From Piezodorus guildinii (taxonomy: Eukaryota; Arthropoda; Insecta; Hemiptera; Pentatomidae), in assembly GCA_023052935.1 (NCBI GenBank), contig CM041298.1, forward strand, positions 3,224,001 to 3,288,000: 64,000 nt of DNA, given 5' to 3'. How positions within the stretch are numbered: position 1 is the stretch's first letter; every line of letters begins with the position of its first letter. Below are positions 1 through 14,906 of this stretch, in pieces. The translations under genes and the position numbers were made by a program. The notes under the pieces were generated by a model that did no database searches, was not told the origin of the DNA, and saw only the letters and a list, made by a program, of their open reading frames with translations.

Positions 1-327
1 GCATTTTGGTTTTAATTTTTTATTATTATTTTTTAATGTATTTCCAAAATTATTTAATGAAAGTATTTTATGGTTTAAATTGCAGACAAATAAATTTTTG
101 ATGTAGATTTTTACAAAAAATGATAATTTTTAGGAGGTTGAGGAATATAAGCGCGAGCCCAGTTTTTGTGATAACTTACTCTAATCAATCACAGCATTTA
201 TTATATTTTTATCGTAATTCCAAATCATGAAACATAAATATTTTTTTTATATTTTATTTTATCACAATATTTCGCATATTTTATATTTTGCAATATGTAC
301 CTTTTGGTAATAAAATTTTTTACCTTG

Positions 328-485
328 ATCAGTACCAGATGTTAGTTATTATCAGTACCAGATGTTAGTTATTATCAGTACCAAATGTTAGTTATTATCA
401 GTACCAGATATTAGAGATATTATCAGTTCAAGATATTAGATATTATCAGTACCAGATATTAGAGATATTATCAGTACCAGGTATT
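328..485. repeat. 23-bp tandem repeat, about 7 copies
   Basis: Units of the type atcagtaccagatgttagtt recur every 23 bases with drift toward the right end. The array lies upstream of the first visible LEO1 exon and has no coding signal. Confidence 0.85.
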
Positions 486-1172
486 AAGTAAAATGTGTAA
501 GCTATCTTCCTGAATTTTTCTAAAGAGCCTGGCTTGGAAGCGCTGGCCTAAAGTTTTATAATCTACTTTCACCTAAGAAAATTCTCTCATAAGTTCATAT
601 TTAAATTCATTGTTAAGTATTCTAGAAATCATTTCCTGCCATAACTTAAAAAAAAATTATTCTGGATTTTAGTAGATGATAAAGGATGAAATAATTTGGT
701 TTGATGAGAAATTTGAGAGGTTTTTAAATTGAAACAGTAGCCATTGCCCTAGTTAGCCCGATTAACATTTACAATAACTCATAGCAAACAAATTGATCAA
801 CAAGGCAGTGACTTCCATTCTTATATTTTCTTTTTTATTTAATAATTTTTGTTTTCTAGTATTGTTACTTATTTCATATGCCACGTAATTGTTCAGAAAT
901 AAATTATTTATAGAACATTTATTGTTCTTGTTCTCATTGTTTAACATTTAATCTCAATATTTAATATGTTTGAAAAATAGATAGTTATAAAAAAAAAAAA
1001 AAAATGTATATGACAAATAATTTTACTGTACATATTTTATCTTATTAATTTTAGCCAATTTTAAAAACTATAATTTTGTCTGACAGGTGCCGTTGTGTCG
1101 GTAATGTGTTATATTTTTATCACATTATCAAATCGATTTTAATACTACATTTATTTTTTTGCTCAAAAATAG
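486..1172. other. AT-rich stretch with no gene seen
   Basis: Probable intron upstream of the first visible LEO1 exon. It holds homopolymer runs and short shadow frames only. I found no N-terminal LEO1 exon here. Confidence 0.5.
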
Positions 1173-1269
1173 ATGAGTTGGGCTCTGACAAATCGGACAA
1201 CGAAGGGAACAAAACTGTTCAACGGAAACGAGTGTTATCCGATAGCGAAGAGAGTTCAAATGCTGGAAG
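1173..1269 (+). CDS. LEO1: LEO1 exon (acidic N-terminal region, first visible)
   Basis: The acceptor is aaaaatag at 1165-1172 and the donor is GTAAAT at 1270. It encodes a Ser/Asp/Glu-rich stretch including [14 protein letters not shown], typical of the phosphorylatable acidic region of LEO1. The exon begins inside a codon, so at least one upstream exon must exist. The ATG at its first bases is in the wrong frame. Confidence 0.8.
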
Positions 1270-4200
1270 GTAAATTTATTTTTATGGTAAACTTGTTTAT
1301 GAAATAATTTTTTTCTATCTTTGATCGTCTATTCCATTATTCAAAATGATAATTGTTGGTTTATTATTTTTAATAATGAACCTTTGTAATGATTGACCAA
1401 AAAAAAAAAAAAAATTACCCCCTCTCAAAATTTGAGGGCTTACGTTTCAAAATGCGTAGAACCCGAATAACGAATAAAAAAAATCCGCTTGTCCGCCGTC
1501 CACCATCAGCCATAGCCCTCCGCCGTCCGTGGCATTTCTCCGAAACTACTGGACCAATTTTGCTACATTGGGAGACCTAAATTTTGCTTATCCAGATTTG
1601 ATTAGGTCAGAGATCTTCAATGAGTGCCTGACATCCCATCCCACAGCGTGTCATCATACTATGACATCCCATTCCATAGCATGTCAACATACCATGACAT
1701 CCCATCCCACAGTATGTCAACATACTATGACATCCCATCCCACAGCATGTCAACATACCATCTGTTTGTAGACTTTAATGCAGCTTATGATAGTCTCAAT
1801 AGATCGCCACATGAGGCAATGGAAGAGATCAATATCCCAAGGAAGTTATCCGGCTCACATAAGTGACTATGACAGGTGTGGAGTGCATAGTTGTTGTCCA
1901 AGGAGGACTCTCAGAAGCATTTGTTTCTGGAAGAGGGGTGAGGCAGAGTGATGTCTTTGCATGCCTCCTCTTTAATCTTACATTGGAAAAAGTGGTTAAA
2001 GAGTCTGGCATACAGGTGACTGGCACTATCTTCAATAGAACTGTCCAGATCCTGTCCTCTGCTGATGACCTCGACTGTATGAGATGATCTTTTCTGGCGA
2101 CCAAGGGTGCACTTTTGGCCCTAGCGAGGATACTGGGTCCATAAATGATTGAACAAAAGACCAAATTCATGCCGTCGAGGTCTGAGGGTTGGTCAAGAGG
2201 AATGGACACTAGGAGGAACCTACCATTTTGAAAAGATTAAGCAATCCATTCTACCTTTGTTCCATTATTCTGTATTCATACCATTCTGTACTCATTATCG
2301 TTACTCAATATAATATACATACAGTATATGTGAAATGGGAGGCATTGTGTTATTGACTATCGTGAAATATGTGTTATTGACTATTGTGAAATATGTGTTA
2401 TTGACTATCGTGAAATATGGTGCATATTCACTAAAATTTAGCCAAAGATGTCAGTACAGAGAGAAATGCTTTACTTTATCAAAATTACAATAAACCAAAA
2501 CAGTGCTGCCCAACTGCATTGGGTTGCTATCACACACAGGCGTACTTATCAATCTTGATGACTTGTCATATTGACTAAATAATTCTCTTTATTTAGGGAG
2601 GGAGGGGGTTCAATTACCGCATCTTCCAACTGATTTCCTCTTTCTTTGTATAATTTTTTTTCTCCTGTTAAGTGTTATTAACTCACTTATGTTCATTTTT
2701 GCCTTTATTTTGTTAATTTGTTTCTTATAAAGAGAAAGTTATGTAGTAGATAATATGAAAACTAATTAAATTTTTGTTATTATATGTTAAATTTATTTTC
2801 AGTGGTAAAGAAGAAAAGTCCCATGAAAAGAAAAAATCTAAAGTATTGGATTCTGATAGCGATGATAGTGGTTCAGAACCTAAGAAATCAGGTTTGACTT
2901 TGTTTTTTATTAATATCATGAAGCAATAATTAATATCATAATATAATATTACCAGCAGACCCCCCCCCCTACTTCGCTTCGCTTTGCTTCGCACAGGTGC
3001 AATTTGACTGAGGTGTCATTTATATTTAAAAAAGCTCTTTCTCACCGATTCAGAGTTTATCGCTTTAAGTGTTTTAGTTTACTTTAATGAAATGAGCAAT
3101 TGGTTAAGTTTATTTCTTCGTTATTTTAAATTGAAGCAGAGATAACGGAAAGCTACAGGGCTTCCCACAAATAACAGCGTGAGTAAACCTTACTGGAGTT
3201 TTGCTTGTCCTGCATGAGGAAGTCTTGATTCCGGCTGTAGTTTTCGTTTCGTCTGCTTGAAGTTTTTCAACAGGTAATCCTTCTCTGTTCGACAAAAGAA
3301 AGGCAGGTTTAACCCTGTCCAATGATACAGTCAAGTCTCTTCCTGTCAACCTTAGAGTAACTAATTCATTGGAACGACTTACTACGGGGTAAGGCCCACT
3401 ATAGAGTGATGTTAGAGCTTTCTTAATAATAAAACATATAGTTTTTGGTAGATAACACTCACGTTTTTATTTATCGATTAATCAGCTATCGAGTGTGTCG
3501 CTTCATATGTATTCAGAAAGTATAGAAATAACAAACATTCCCATCCTATTAGGTTTATAACTCTTACATTTTAATTTATGTAAAGTGTATGAGCTTACAA
3601 TAACTTTACATTAAATTGTAAGCATTCTTTTATTGCAAATTTACTTTTCTAAAATCTTGTGCTTTCCAACAGTATATAATACGTCTATATATTTCAGGAA
3701 TAATTTTTTAAAGACTTGGTTATAGAAAATTTATTTTCCCTTTAAAGGAACTAAATTACAATGTTTATATTCTCCTTCTAAAGGAAAACTAAATTACAAT
3801 GTATTATATAAACCTATATAAACCTTGAGGAAACAATGCCCTAAATTATGATGGTATAACAATATCAAAATCCGTCTTGTCGTTTAGAAGGAGTTAGCGG
3901 AAACCTTAACCGCGTTATCATTTTATATAGAGAGATATATATTACATTAGATCTAATTTTTACTAATTGCATTTCATTTGTTTTTAGCTGAAATATTTTC
4001 TTTAATCTTTTTATTAATTTAATAAAATATTAATTGTGCTTAATATTTCAGTGGGGTGATTGTTAAAATTTTTACTTTCACTTACTATATTTAGTAAGGG
4101 AAAGTATTGTGATCGTAAAAATTTTCAAATTCCAGTTTTCAATGGAAATACGTGTTTTAGGGTCCCCTGAGTCCAAATAACCAAGTCCCACAAAAAGGTC

Positions 4201-7200
4201 TGTGTGTGTTTGTATGTGGTAACTCCTGGGCGGAAACCAAAAGTCCTATGAAACTGAAATTTCATATTTAAGACAAATATACGCCCGAGATGTTACAAAA
4301 CCTTTTTCATCAAATAAGCTTACCAGAAGAGCCACTTTATACTATGCATTTTGTACCTTTTTTTTTATTTTCTCGAAAACAGTTCCGACAATTTTGAGTA
4401 AACTCGCTATATCGATGTAAAATTTAATAGGCTTAAACGTCATGTAGGTTTCATTCTGATTAAAATAGTCTGACAGGGCTTAAATGTCGATATTTTAATT
4501 TTCTTCCCCTAAAGTACGTTTAGTTTTGTAGATTCTATAAAAATAACCAAATTATCTTGTTAGCATTGATAAATAACAGCTGAATATGTAAGTTGTGCGA
4601 ATTTAAAAAACAACTAAATGAAAAAACTGAAAAAATATTTTTTTAATGCAATTTTTTGTTTTTGAACATAATAACAGTAATATGCATGTATAATATGCCG
4701 TTTGAAAGCTAAAAATTTTAGAAAAAAATATTATCTTATACACAAGCTTTTAAAAGTTAATAGAGAGTGATGAATGAAAAGCAGATAAAGCTAACTGATT
4801 ATTTTAGATAATAATATAATAGATTTTTTAATAAAACACATGTTTCTATAGAAATTCCATTTAATTTATTTTTTAATGGTTTCACTCATTTTTATCTTTT
4901 ACTGTACTTGAAAATTCTTTAATCGATTTTAAAAACAGAGGTAAGTGAAAGTCGTGTGTTTGCCCGCACCAGGTTTTTTGTATCTGTTTTAAAATTTAAA
5001 ATTGCAATTTTCTTGTATAATAAATAGCTTTAAAAAATTTCCTTTTAAAGATATAGCTTTCCTCATAAATAATTTGGCTATTGTCACTATAAAAAATATT
5101 CCATTTTCTTTTTGTCTGTACCACATGCTGTTATCCATGTTAAATTGTAATAGTTTAAAAATCTTTTGATTAATAAAGACATTTTTTTAATGATTTCCTT
5201 AAAAATGGGTTACTGACTGAAACATTGGAAGTAATAAAGAGATTTATTTTTTATTTAAAGGTGGATAATTTCTATATTGTGGACCTATAAATGGTAGAAT
5301 CACTCTCAAAAAGAAAATATATTTAATCAAAGTGATACATTATTTTTTTTTTTAGAGTCAATATAATTTGCTTTCTTTGATCTGTTTATAAGAGGTAAAA
5401 ATTTAAATAAATATATTTCAGCCACTGCTGAAGCGTTGTTTGGGGACGCGGATGACATAAGTTCAGAAGAAGAGGCAGAAGAGGAAAAGAAAGACAAGTC
5501 GAGCGATGTTGAAGAAGAAGAGCCAAAAGGCTCTGAAGATGAAAAGGCTCGCAGCGAAGAAGAGAAAGAAGATGCTGAAAAGGTAACTTTTTAAAAAAAG
5601 TTTTTATCAAAACATATTAAAAAAACTTAGCACTTATTCACTAACGTAGTCCTAGTATTTAAAAAATGACTATCGTTCTCGAGCTGAAATTTTTGATAGA
5701 TATGGCCCCCTTATCATCTAGATGTGCAGTAATCCTGGGTTTGGTTTCAGATTTTTTTTTTTCTTTTTCCAATAACTCAAAATCAGAAGGCTCCTGGTTT
5801 ATAATAATATGTACTTATTTGAAAGGTAATAAAATTTTTATTAATCCAAAACAAAATAATCTTAATCTGGCCTGTAATTATTGAAGCAATTTGGACATTC
5901 TATCCGTGTTTTGTATATAGGTTACCATGGAAACAATTTCAATTGTTATTAAATATTCATAAACTTTTTTTTTTTTTTCAAAAGCTTCTCTCACAAATGG
6001 AATTAATTCTCTTTTATTTTTCTAATGAATTGTGATGATATAGAATGATTGATTATGTTCAAAAGCTAAAATATATTGAGTAATTATGGGTGTTTTTTCG
6101 GGCAAGAGAAAAATCTTTAATGAGATGAAATGCAACATGAAGATTAATGAAAGAAATTTAAGAAGAAAATTAATGAAGTCACATAACAGTTCAGATTCCT
6201 ACTCACTAAAAAACCACCTCCCAATTCGTCTTTACCATCTCATGAAACCACCGTCAAGCATTACTTCGCGGGGGGCAGAAGTGCTAAATGTCTACTAGCT
6301 CCAACTCTCCTGACTAGTCATCATTAAAGCGACCAAGTATTTTGTCGATGATGATGATGTCTAGCTCCGACTGAATCCTGAACAAGAGAAGAATTTATGT
6401 TCCACTGTTTCTTCTGGGGAATCGAAAGATTGACACGTTGAACATTCCTCTATTTTGAAACGCGCTAAGTAGGCTCTGAAGCAACCATGCCCAGTAAGCA
6501 GTTGAGTGAGATAGTAATCTACATCTCCATGTTTCCGGGATATCCATGTCGATATGTCGGGAATCAGGCGATAGGTCCATCTTCCAGAAGATGAGGCGTT
6601 CCAGCACCTCTGCATCTTTCAAGAGTATGAAATCTCTCTAGTTTCGCTAATGTAGCCCAGTGAGCCTCCGTCTCTTCTTGTTTTCTTTGGTAGATCCTTC
6701 TGCGTTCATCTGCCAAAAGATCTATCGGAGGCATGTCTGTAATGATGCATACTGCATCATTGGACCCAGTGCGAAAAGCTCAAGCGACAAGCAGAGCACT
6801 TCTTCAATGCACACTGATAAATTTACGGATTAATTATGTGTGTGCCTACTTCCTCTGGTGTGCTACTGTAAATTGGAGGGAATAAAATTATGATGTGGCA
6901 CTATAGAACTGATAGCTGCATTCATAATATATAAAAATAGATGAAAGAGCAACTGATTGACCAATAGCAAATTTGCATTTTTATCTACAACCAATAAAGT
7001 TATCATTTAGGGCTAGACCCTAAATTCATTCTGTCACATTTATAGTAACTCACCAGAAGAAGTAGGAATTCCGATTACTATTCAATTAGTTTTGAGCTTT
7101 TAATTAATTTTAATCGTTATATATCGTCACAACTCCTTTGAAATGTGAATTTGAACTATTTCCATTCGTGAATCAGCTTTTCACAAAAAAAAAAAAAAAT

Positions 7201-10200
7201 TTAAATACCCATTAATAATGGAACGTATTGCCATGGTAACCTGCCCACAAAACATGGATTAAAAGTCTAAAATGCCTTAATATATTTGTTGTAAATTTAG
7301 TATATTTTCACATAATTATAGTTTATTAATACTGGTCAGGAATATTTATATTGGTGGAAATTTGTTTACCTTTGAAATGAGTACTTATAATTTTTCAAGA
7401 GATGTATAGTTTTTGAGTTATTTGAAAAACATTGTTTAAAAGGTTTTCAAAATGATTTATTTAACCTCTTATAGAACAAATTTTTCCACAGCCAGCCTTG
7501 TTGTACACCTAGGCAGTAAGGGTAACCTTCATTAAAAATGTCAGCTTCCTAACTAGAATCATTTTAAACTTACAGCGATGATAACATAAGTAAGTGAATG
7601 CTAACTTAAAAATTTATAAATATTGATTCTACACCCATTAGATGCATACAGAACTTTATTTATGTATATTTTTATTTATAAAAATATATTATTAACTAAT
7701 CTTTAGGAAGAGGAAGTTGAAAAAGAAGAAGAGATCCCCGAAACACGAATTGACGTTGAAATCCCAAGGATAATGTGCGACGTTGGGAAAGATATTCACT
7801 TCGTAAAGCTTCCCAACTTCCTTTCCGTAGACCCTAGGCCATTCAGTGCTGAGACTTACGAAGATGAAATTGATGAAGAAGAAACCCTTGATGAGGAGGG
7901 TAGGGCAAGGTAGGCTTATCAACTATATTAATGCTATTGATAAGGTAATAATATTGAGGGTGTTGTGATAACATAATAATATTAAGGCTCTTGGTAATGT
8001 AATAATATTGAAGCTGTTGATAACATAATAATATTGAAGCTGTTGATAACATAATAATATTGAGGCTGTTGATAATGTAATAATATTGAGGGGGTTGGTA
8101 ATGTAATAATATTGAGGGGGTTGGTAATGTAATAATATTGAGACTGTTGATAACGTAATCATATTGAGGGTGTTGATAACGTAATCATATTGAGGGTGTT
8201 GATAACGTAATCATATTGAGGGTGTTGATAACGTAATAATATTGAGGCTGTTGATAACATAATAATATTGAGGCTGTTGATAACATAATAATATTGAGGG
8301 TGTTAAGAACATAATATTAGCAACAATAATCAAGTGTCAGTCATATATCGCTAATTAATTGATATTATTAACAAATATATGGCAACTGTGTTTTGGTCCA
8401 AACTTGTTAGCCATCATTTACTATCAACGTCTCTATTATTAACAACTTTTATTATTTTGGATTTACTATCAACGTCTCTATTATTAACAACTTTTACTAT
8501 TTTGGATTTACTATCAACGTCTCTATTATCAACAACTTTTACTATTTTGGATTTACTATCAACGTCTAAATTATTAACAACTTTTACTATTTTGGATTTA
8601 CTATCAACGTCTCTATTATTAACAACTTTTACTATTTTGGATTTACTATCAACGTCTCTATTATTAACAACTTTTACTATTTTGGATTTACTATCAACGT
8701 CTCAATTATTAACAACTTTTACTATTTTGGATTTACTATCAACATCTCAATTATTAACAGCTTTTACTATTTTGGATTTACTATCAACGTCTCTATTATT
8801 AACAACTTTTACTATTTTGGATTTACTATCAACGTCTCAATTATTAACAACTTTTACTATTTTGGATTTACTATCAACATCTCAATTATTAACAACTTTT
8901 CCTAACTTTGGAAATCAACGTCTCTATTATTAACAACTTTTACTATTTTGGATTTACTATCAACGTCTCTATTATTAACAACTTTTACTATTTTGGATTT
9001 ACTATCAACGTCTCTATTATTAACTACTTTTATTATTTTGGATTTACTATCAACGTCTCTATTATTAACAACTTTTACTATTTTGGATTTACTATCAACG
9101 TCTCTATTATTAACAACTTTTACTATTTTGGATTTACTATCAACGTCTCTATTATTAACAACTTTTACTATTTTGGATTTACTATCAACATCTCTATTAT
9201 TAACAACTTTTACTATTTTGGATTTACTATCAACATCTCAATTATTAACAACTTTTCCTAACTTTGGAAATCAACGTCTCAATTATTAACAACTTTTCCT
9301 AACTTTGGAGGTCATGTCTTATCATCAGGGCTGACACTAAAACATTCATTAATAATTTCTGGATTTGAAATAATTTAACAATCTTAAAAAATTTGAAAAC
9401 ACTTAAATTATGTCATATTCATTTATTTCAGACCTCAAATTTAAAGGAGAAGCTATTCTTCTTGGTTGATTATTGAAAATAATAAATCAATATACATATT
9501 GAAATGTAGGAAAAATTGTTTATAAGTTTAAATATTAATTAATATATATTAAACTCTTCAAATTGGAAAGAATATAATAATATTGTTCTAGATATGAATT
9601 CTGCCATTTTATATTTGAATTACATTTTACAGATTGAAATTGAAAGTGGAAAACACGATACGGTGGCGCGAAGCGTTGGATAAAGAAGGGAACACTATAA
9701 AGGAAAGTAACGCTCGTATGGTTCGCTGGTCGGATGGCAGCATCTCTCTTCATCTCGGCAGTGAGATATTCGACGTTTACAAACAACCGTTACAGGCAAG
9801 TAATGTAACCTTTGTTTAGCTATATTTAGCGTTGATGATGAGTGATCTCAATTTTAAGCATTTGATTATGTATAATGTATTTGATTTAATTTTATAAGGT
9901 CTTCTATTATGAATATTGTCGGGAAATGATTTTCTGAAATATTGTTTATGGTTGAAATATGGTTTGTGGTTACAATATTTTACATTTTATAAATATACAT
10001 TATTTGTAAACTCATCAGCTTTATATGATATAGACATTTTTCATGATCCTAAAATGATAATAGACTATTAGATGATACAATTCTAGTTCTAGTTGTGGAA
10101 ATTACAAGATAATGCCATGCTTACAGGGGGACCACAACCACCTGTTCATCCGCCAGGGCACGGGGCTGCAGGGGCAGGCGGTCTTCAGGACCAAGCTCAC

Positions 10201-13200
10201 GTTCAGGCCGCACTCGACCGAGTCCTTCACCCACAGAAAGATGACCCTGTCGCTGGCCGACCGCAGTCAGAAGTCGGCCGGTATCAAGGTGTTGTCACAG
10301 GTCGGCCATGATCCCGACCAGCACAGGGGAGAGATGATCAAGGTATCTAGAATCTTTCTTTGATGATGTACATTGAGAGGAGACTTTTTTTTCATTTTTT
10401 TTAAGAATTGAAATAATCATATTTTTATGTTGCATAATTTGTAATTTTATTTTGTATCAAGTATGTGTAAGCATGACAGGCATTTGTTTTATGCATTTTG
10501 GAACAGCTGTTAAATGACTGCTGGGCAGTGTGTAGTGTGGGTAGAAGTTATAGAATCGCTCGCAAGTGTGGGCTATTTTTGAGTTAGTTGTCGCAAACTG
10601 TCCAAATTATTCTCATATCTGCCCGTCATTGTGGACGATAGTTAAAGAGAGTAGGAGTCGCTAGGAAGGAAAGAAAGAACATGACAGGCGGAGAGGAAAG
10701 GAATCACCGCTTGTACTTACACTATCAGCATTTTTGTTATCTTTTAGTTAATATAAGTTTTTTTTATGTTTTATGTATTTTTACATAAAAAATGTGTATT
10801 TTATGTATTTTTAATTTACCTTCAACGGAATTACACAGATCTACAGAAAATTCAGGGATTCATACTCACGATGGGGTCGAGGCTGGGAGCAATGGGGCCA
10901 GTCATCCCTGTTCCCAATAATATATTTATTGAATTTTATTTTATTTTTCTAATTTTCCACTAGTGCAGTTTTCCTTGATGTTAAGTTGCTTTGAACCTTT
11001 CCCCCTCCATCCCAGACTTAATAGACCCCAGTCGTCCCGTCCCCTATCGTTATAACTTTTTTCAGCTCGTAACTTCATTTCAAAGTTTTTTTTTTTAACT
11101 TTTAGTTTTTAAAAATATATATTTAAAAAAATATTTATTGATATTTACATATGTATAATTAAATACATTTAGTAAATGTGATACAAGATATACTGTCATG
11201 ATTCACTTAAAGGGATACTACCAATTGGCAGCTCTCCAAAAATCTATGCTAAACCAAAAGGTCCAGGGGCCATTTTCTTTTCAGATGCCGTGGAGGATTA
11301 TCAGGGATTGATTAGGTTGCAAGGTTTGAAACTAATTGGTTGGAGTGGGAATGGAGTTTGCCATGGAAGGAATGGTACCTGGTTCGGGCCAAGTCAGCAA
11401 CATAGGCTACATTAAGGTTTTTTATGGATAAATTTATTTGTGACAAGATGGAGGGGGATACATTAGGGATTTTTGATTGTAAAGATTGGAGACAAGAAAA
11501 ATTTGATGGTTTGGTAGAGTTGTGTTTTTTGAATCTAAAAGTTTGTTTAAGATTGTTATGATCTCCCTCCTTGGCACAAATAAATTAAGTTTTCAACTTG
11601 ATCAAGTGTTTTGTTCAATAAATCCTGAATTAATTTTTTCTCTATGAAAACTTTAAAAATGATTTTAGCTAACTAAAAGGTAAGTGAAAGTTTGTGTTAT
11701 CTATCATAGTAATGTTGTACTTTTGTAGAACCTTTGCAATCTTTTCTTTGCCCTCGGTGTACAAGATAATAGCCTTCTCCCTGTCTTTGTCCACTTTGGC
11801 GTTTCTATAACTTCTTTTTATTGTTTCTTCCTGGAATATGTTTTTCATCAGTGTGTTTTCAAGGAGCTCTATCTTCTTTTTTTCATGCATTGTGAAATCC
11901 TTTTGGCTCTTGTCATGAGGGATATTAAAATCCTTGCCAACATAATATTATTAAAGAAATAAAAAGTTGTTTACGATTGTGATGAGATGAGATGACTCTG
12001 ATACTTTCAGAAAGAAGAGGAGAAGCTGCGGGCGACCCTGCGCCGAGAGAGCAAGGTGAAGCGAACGCGGGAGCGCGGGGCCAGTCGCCAGCTCAACAGC
12101 TCCTACATCGAGCCCGATCGCGAGGACGGCTCCGACGACGACGGAGCCATCTCCCTCAACGCTATCAAGAACAAATACAACAACAAATCAAATAGTAAGT
12201 TAATACATACATATATATGTACCACAACTTTGCTTTATTATTTCCAAAACTCAACCTTTCTTATAAAAATATTATCATTCATCGATGGAACAATTCAGAC
12301 ACTGATTTCCAAAGGGTACTATATCCACTTCAGAAAATTTCATAGGAAAAAAAAAATCTACCATTTATTTATTATTGCACCAAATTATTTGATTCTTTTT
12401 TTAATTTTTTATAAATAATAATTTTTATTGACTGATATTACAGTCTGTCCTGATTTGGACATTGATGGTAGTGATCAAATACAACATTCATATAATATTT
12501 ATGAAGCAATACAATTATAAAATAATAATACAGTATATATACTATAAGCCATGATGCAATAATGCTCATTATAAATATATTAAATTATGGACAATGAATA
12601 AGCTTCAATCTGAAAGGTGATAGATATCTATAATGATGGAGTTTTGTTGACCGTTGAGAAATTAGATGAGGAAGATGGTTGGGGGTGCGGTCATAAATTA
12701 GAAACACACATTTAAAGTACGTGTTATTTTATTATGTGCTGACGTTTCGGCCTACAATGTGGGCCTTCATCAGGGCTAAAAGAAACAAGATAACAACCAA
12801 TGTAATTATAGACTTAATAATGCGTTAGGTATATAATAATAATATGACAGTAATAAAATATGGGAACATAAATAAAATTAAATGTAAAATGATAATAATA
12901 AAGTTAAGATTAACTAAAGGATTGGCTAACGTCGTTAAAATCGTTAGCCAATCCTTTAGGTTTTTCTTCAACAAACAATCGAATCAGTAAACATAACTTA
13001 GCTTCTTGGAAAAGCCCTAACGGACATTCTAGTTCTCATATTTTCCGTTCCACGCAATGAGCGTTTTTTAAACTGGAAAACATCACTCTTTGTTTAGGCA
13101 GCGTCTTAGAGTCAAGTATGTATCTTTTTTCTTATTGATAAGGGTCTTTTTTCATCGCCCATTTCTTTCTCCCTCTTTCCATACTCATATCTTTCTCCGT

Positions 13201-14846
13201 TACATATCCTGACATATAATTATTAGTTTAATATTACATTATTTTAAAATTTAAAATTATTTTTTATTCATACTGTTTCTCTTTTCTAATGACTATGTTC
13301 TTTTTTATATATTACCTATACTCTTAACTATGTTTTTAATATATTACCGTCATATATCACTTCAAAATTGTTAATATTTAAAATTTTAATTTTTCACATA
13401 TTTTTCCTTTGTCATTTTTTTCATTTGCTTAGTCTCTCTTTATATATTCTCATTAGAATATTATCATCTCAATTATGTTTACTTCCATACTTTATAACTA
13501 TCATCTTAATTTTGTTTATTTCCATACTTTATAATTGTCATCTTATTATCATTTTACATTTAATTTTATTTATGTTCCCATATTTTTTACTGTCATATTA
13601 TTATTATATACCTAACACATTATTAAGTCTATAATTACATGGGTTGTTATCTTGTTTCTTTTAGCCCTGATGAAGGCCCACATTGTAGGCCGAAACGTCG
13701 GCACATAATTAAAATAACACTTATTTTAAATGTGTGTTTCTAATTTATGACTGCACCCCCCACCATCTTCCTCATCTAGATATCTATAGATCTTTTACGC
13801 ACCAAGATATCTTTGTCCATTTAATACAGTGTCTCTTAAACAGAGAGTAAAAGGTTGACTAAAATGTGAAAATCACGTTGCAAATTTTCTTCTTTAATAA
13901 ACATTTTTCAGTCCCATCTCTTGGACTATACTTTACTTTTTTACTTTCTTTCTGCAAATTATTGCACTTTTCTCATGAACTTTTAAGAATATAATACTTT
14001 TTGGAAAGAAACATGGCTTTAGTACTTTTTTTTAATAATTAAAATGGATAGAGTACTGTATGGAAGAATAAAACCTGTGATATTTGGTAACACTCACCAC
14101 AACCTTCCTCATCACAGCTTTACTGATAACTATTGTCTTAATAATAAATAATGTATATTTCCTTATTCTCTCTCAGGAAAATATCTTTCCTAATTGGTTA
14201 ATTACGTTTATTATTAGATTTTATATTCTTCCTGAAGAGAGTAAATATTCAAATTTATTTTAAAATTAAATTAAATATTATTTTTTTATAGTACACGTAA
14301 TACTAAGAAAGTATGTATTATAAAGTTTGTTTTTAACTTTATATTTACTAAGTTTTATGTATAACGATTGGAAACCATTATTTGACTATAGAGACAGACA
14401 AATACAACTTAATAAACCTTTAAGCTTTTATTTTATTTTTTTAGTATATTGTGATTCCAGCTACCGGAAAATGGAGGTAGTTCAAAACATATTTATGAGG
14501 ATTATAAATATTTATACACGATACAAGCAAATCGCAGCACCTCCAGTACTTTTTTGGGGAGTGGTGTGGTCTAGTGGTTAGAGCACTAGTCTGCTGTGTT
14601 GCGGGGTCTGGGTTCGAATCCCGGCTGTGGCGGAATATTATTATTTCTGTTATTTCAGTGGATTTATTTATGGAGACCCTCCTGGGGCAGACCCAGCCTC
14701 GATAAAGTGGGTACCCTAATTGGGGAAAAAACCGGGCAGCTGAGTGTGATCTTGGCCTAATCACCTCATTGCATCGCTGTTGGCCTGTAAACAGTACGAA
14801 TCTCTATACGTACTGAGCCCAAGATCCTTAATGGGTTGTAGTAGTA

Positions 14847-14906
<60 letters not shown>

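Larger units (their letters stand above)
12663..13780. mobile_element. Element with about 230-bp inverted arms, each bearing a hammerhead motif (Penelope-like, family B)
   Basis: The left arm (about 12,663-12,905) is the reverse complement of the right arm (about 13,547-13,780). Each carries the CTGATGA/GAAAC core facing inward from its end. The AT-rich middle has no coding capacity. It is most simply two truncated Penelope-like ends in head-to-head arrangement, or a foldback derivative. Confidence 0.7.

Noticed and set aside
134..184. Possible terminal exon of an upstream gene (E-V-E-E-Y-K-R-E-P-S..stop after ttttag)
   Set aside because: Only 16 codons, no family match and no support on either side.
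8379..9289. Long open reading frames over the 45-bp array
   Set aside because: They arise because the unit is 15 codons without a stop; the peptides are pure repeats.
14565..14640. Functional tRNA gene
   Set aside because: A and B boxes are present but the cloverleaf arms do not pair properly, and the sequence continues into a SINE body.
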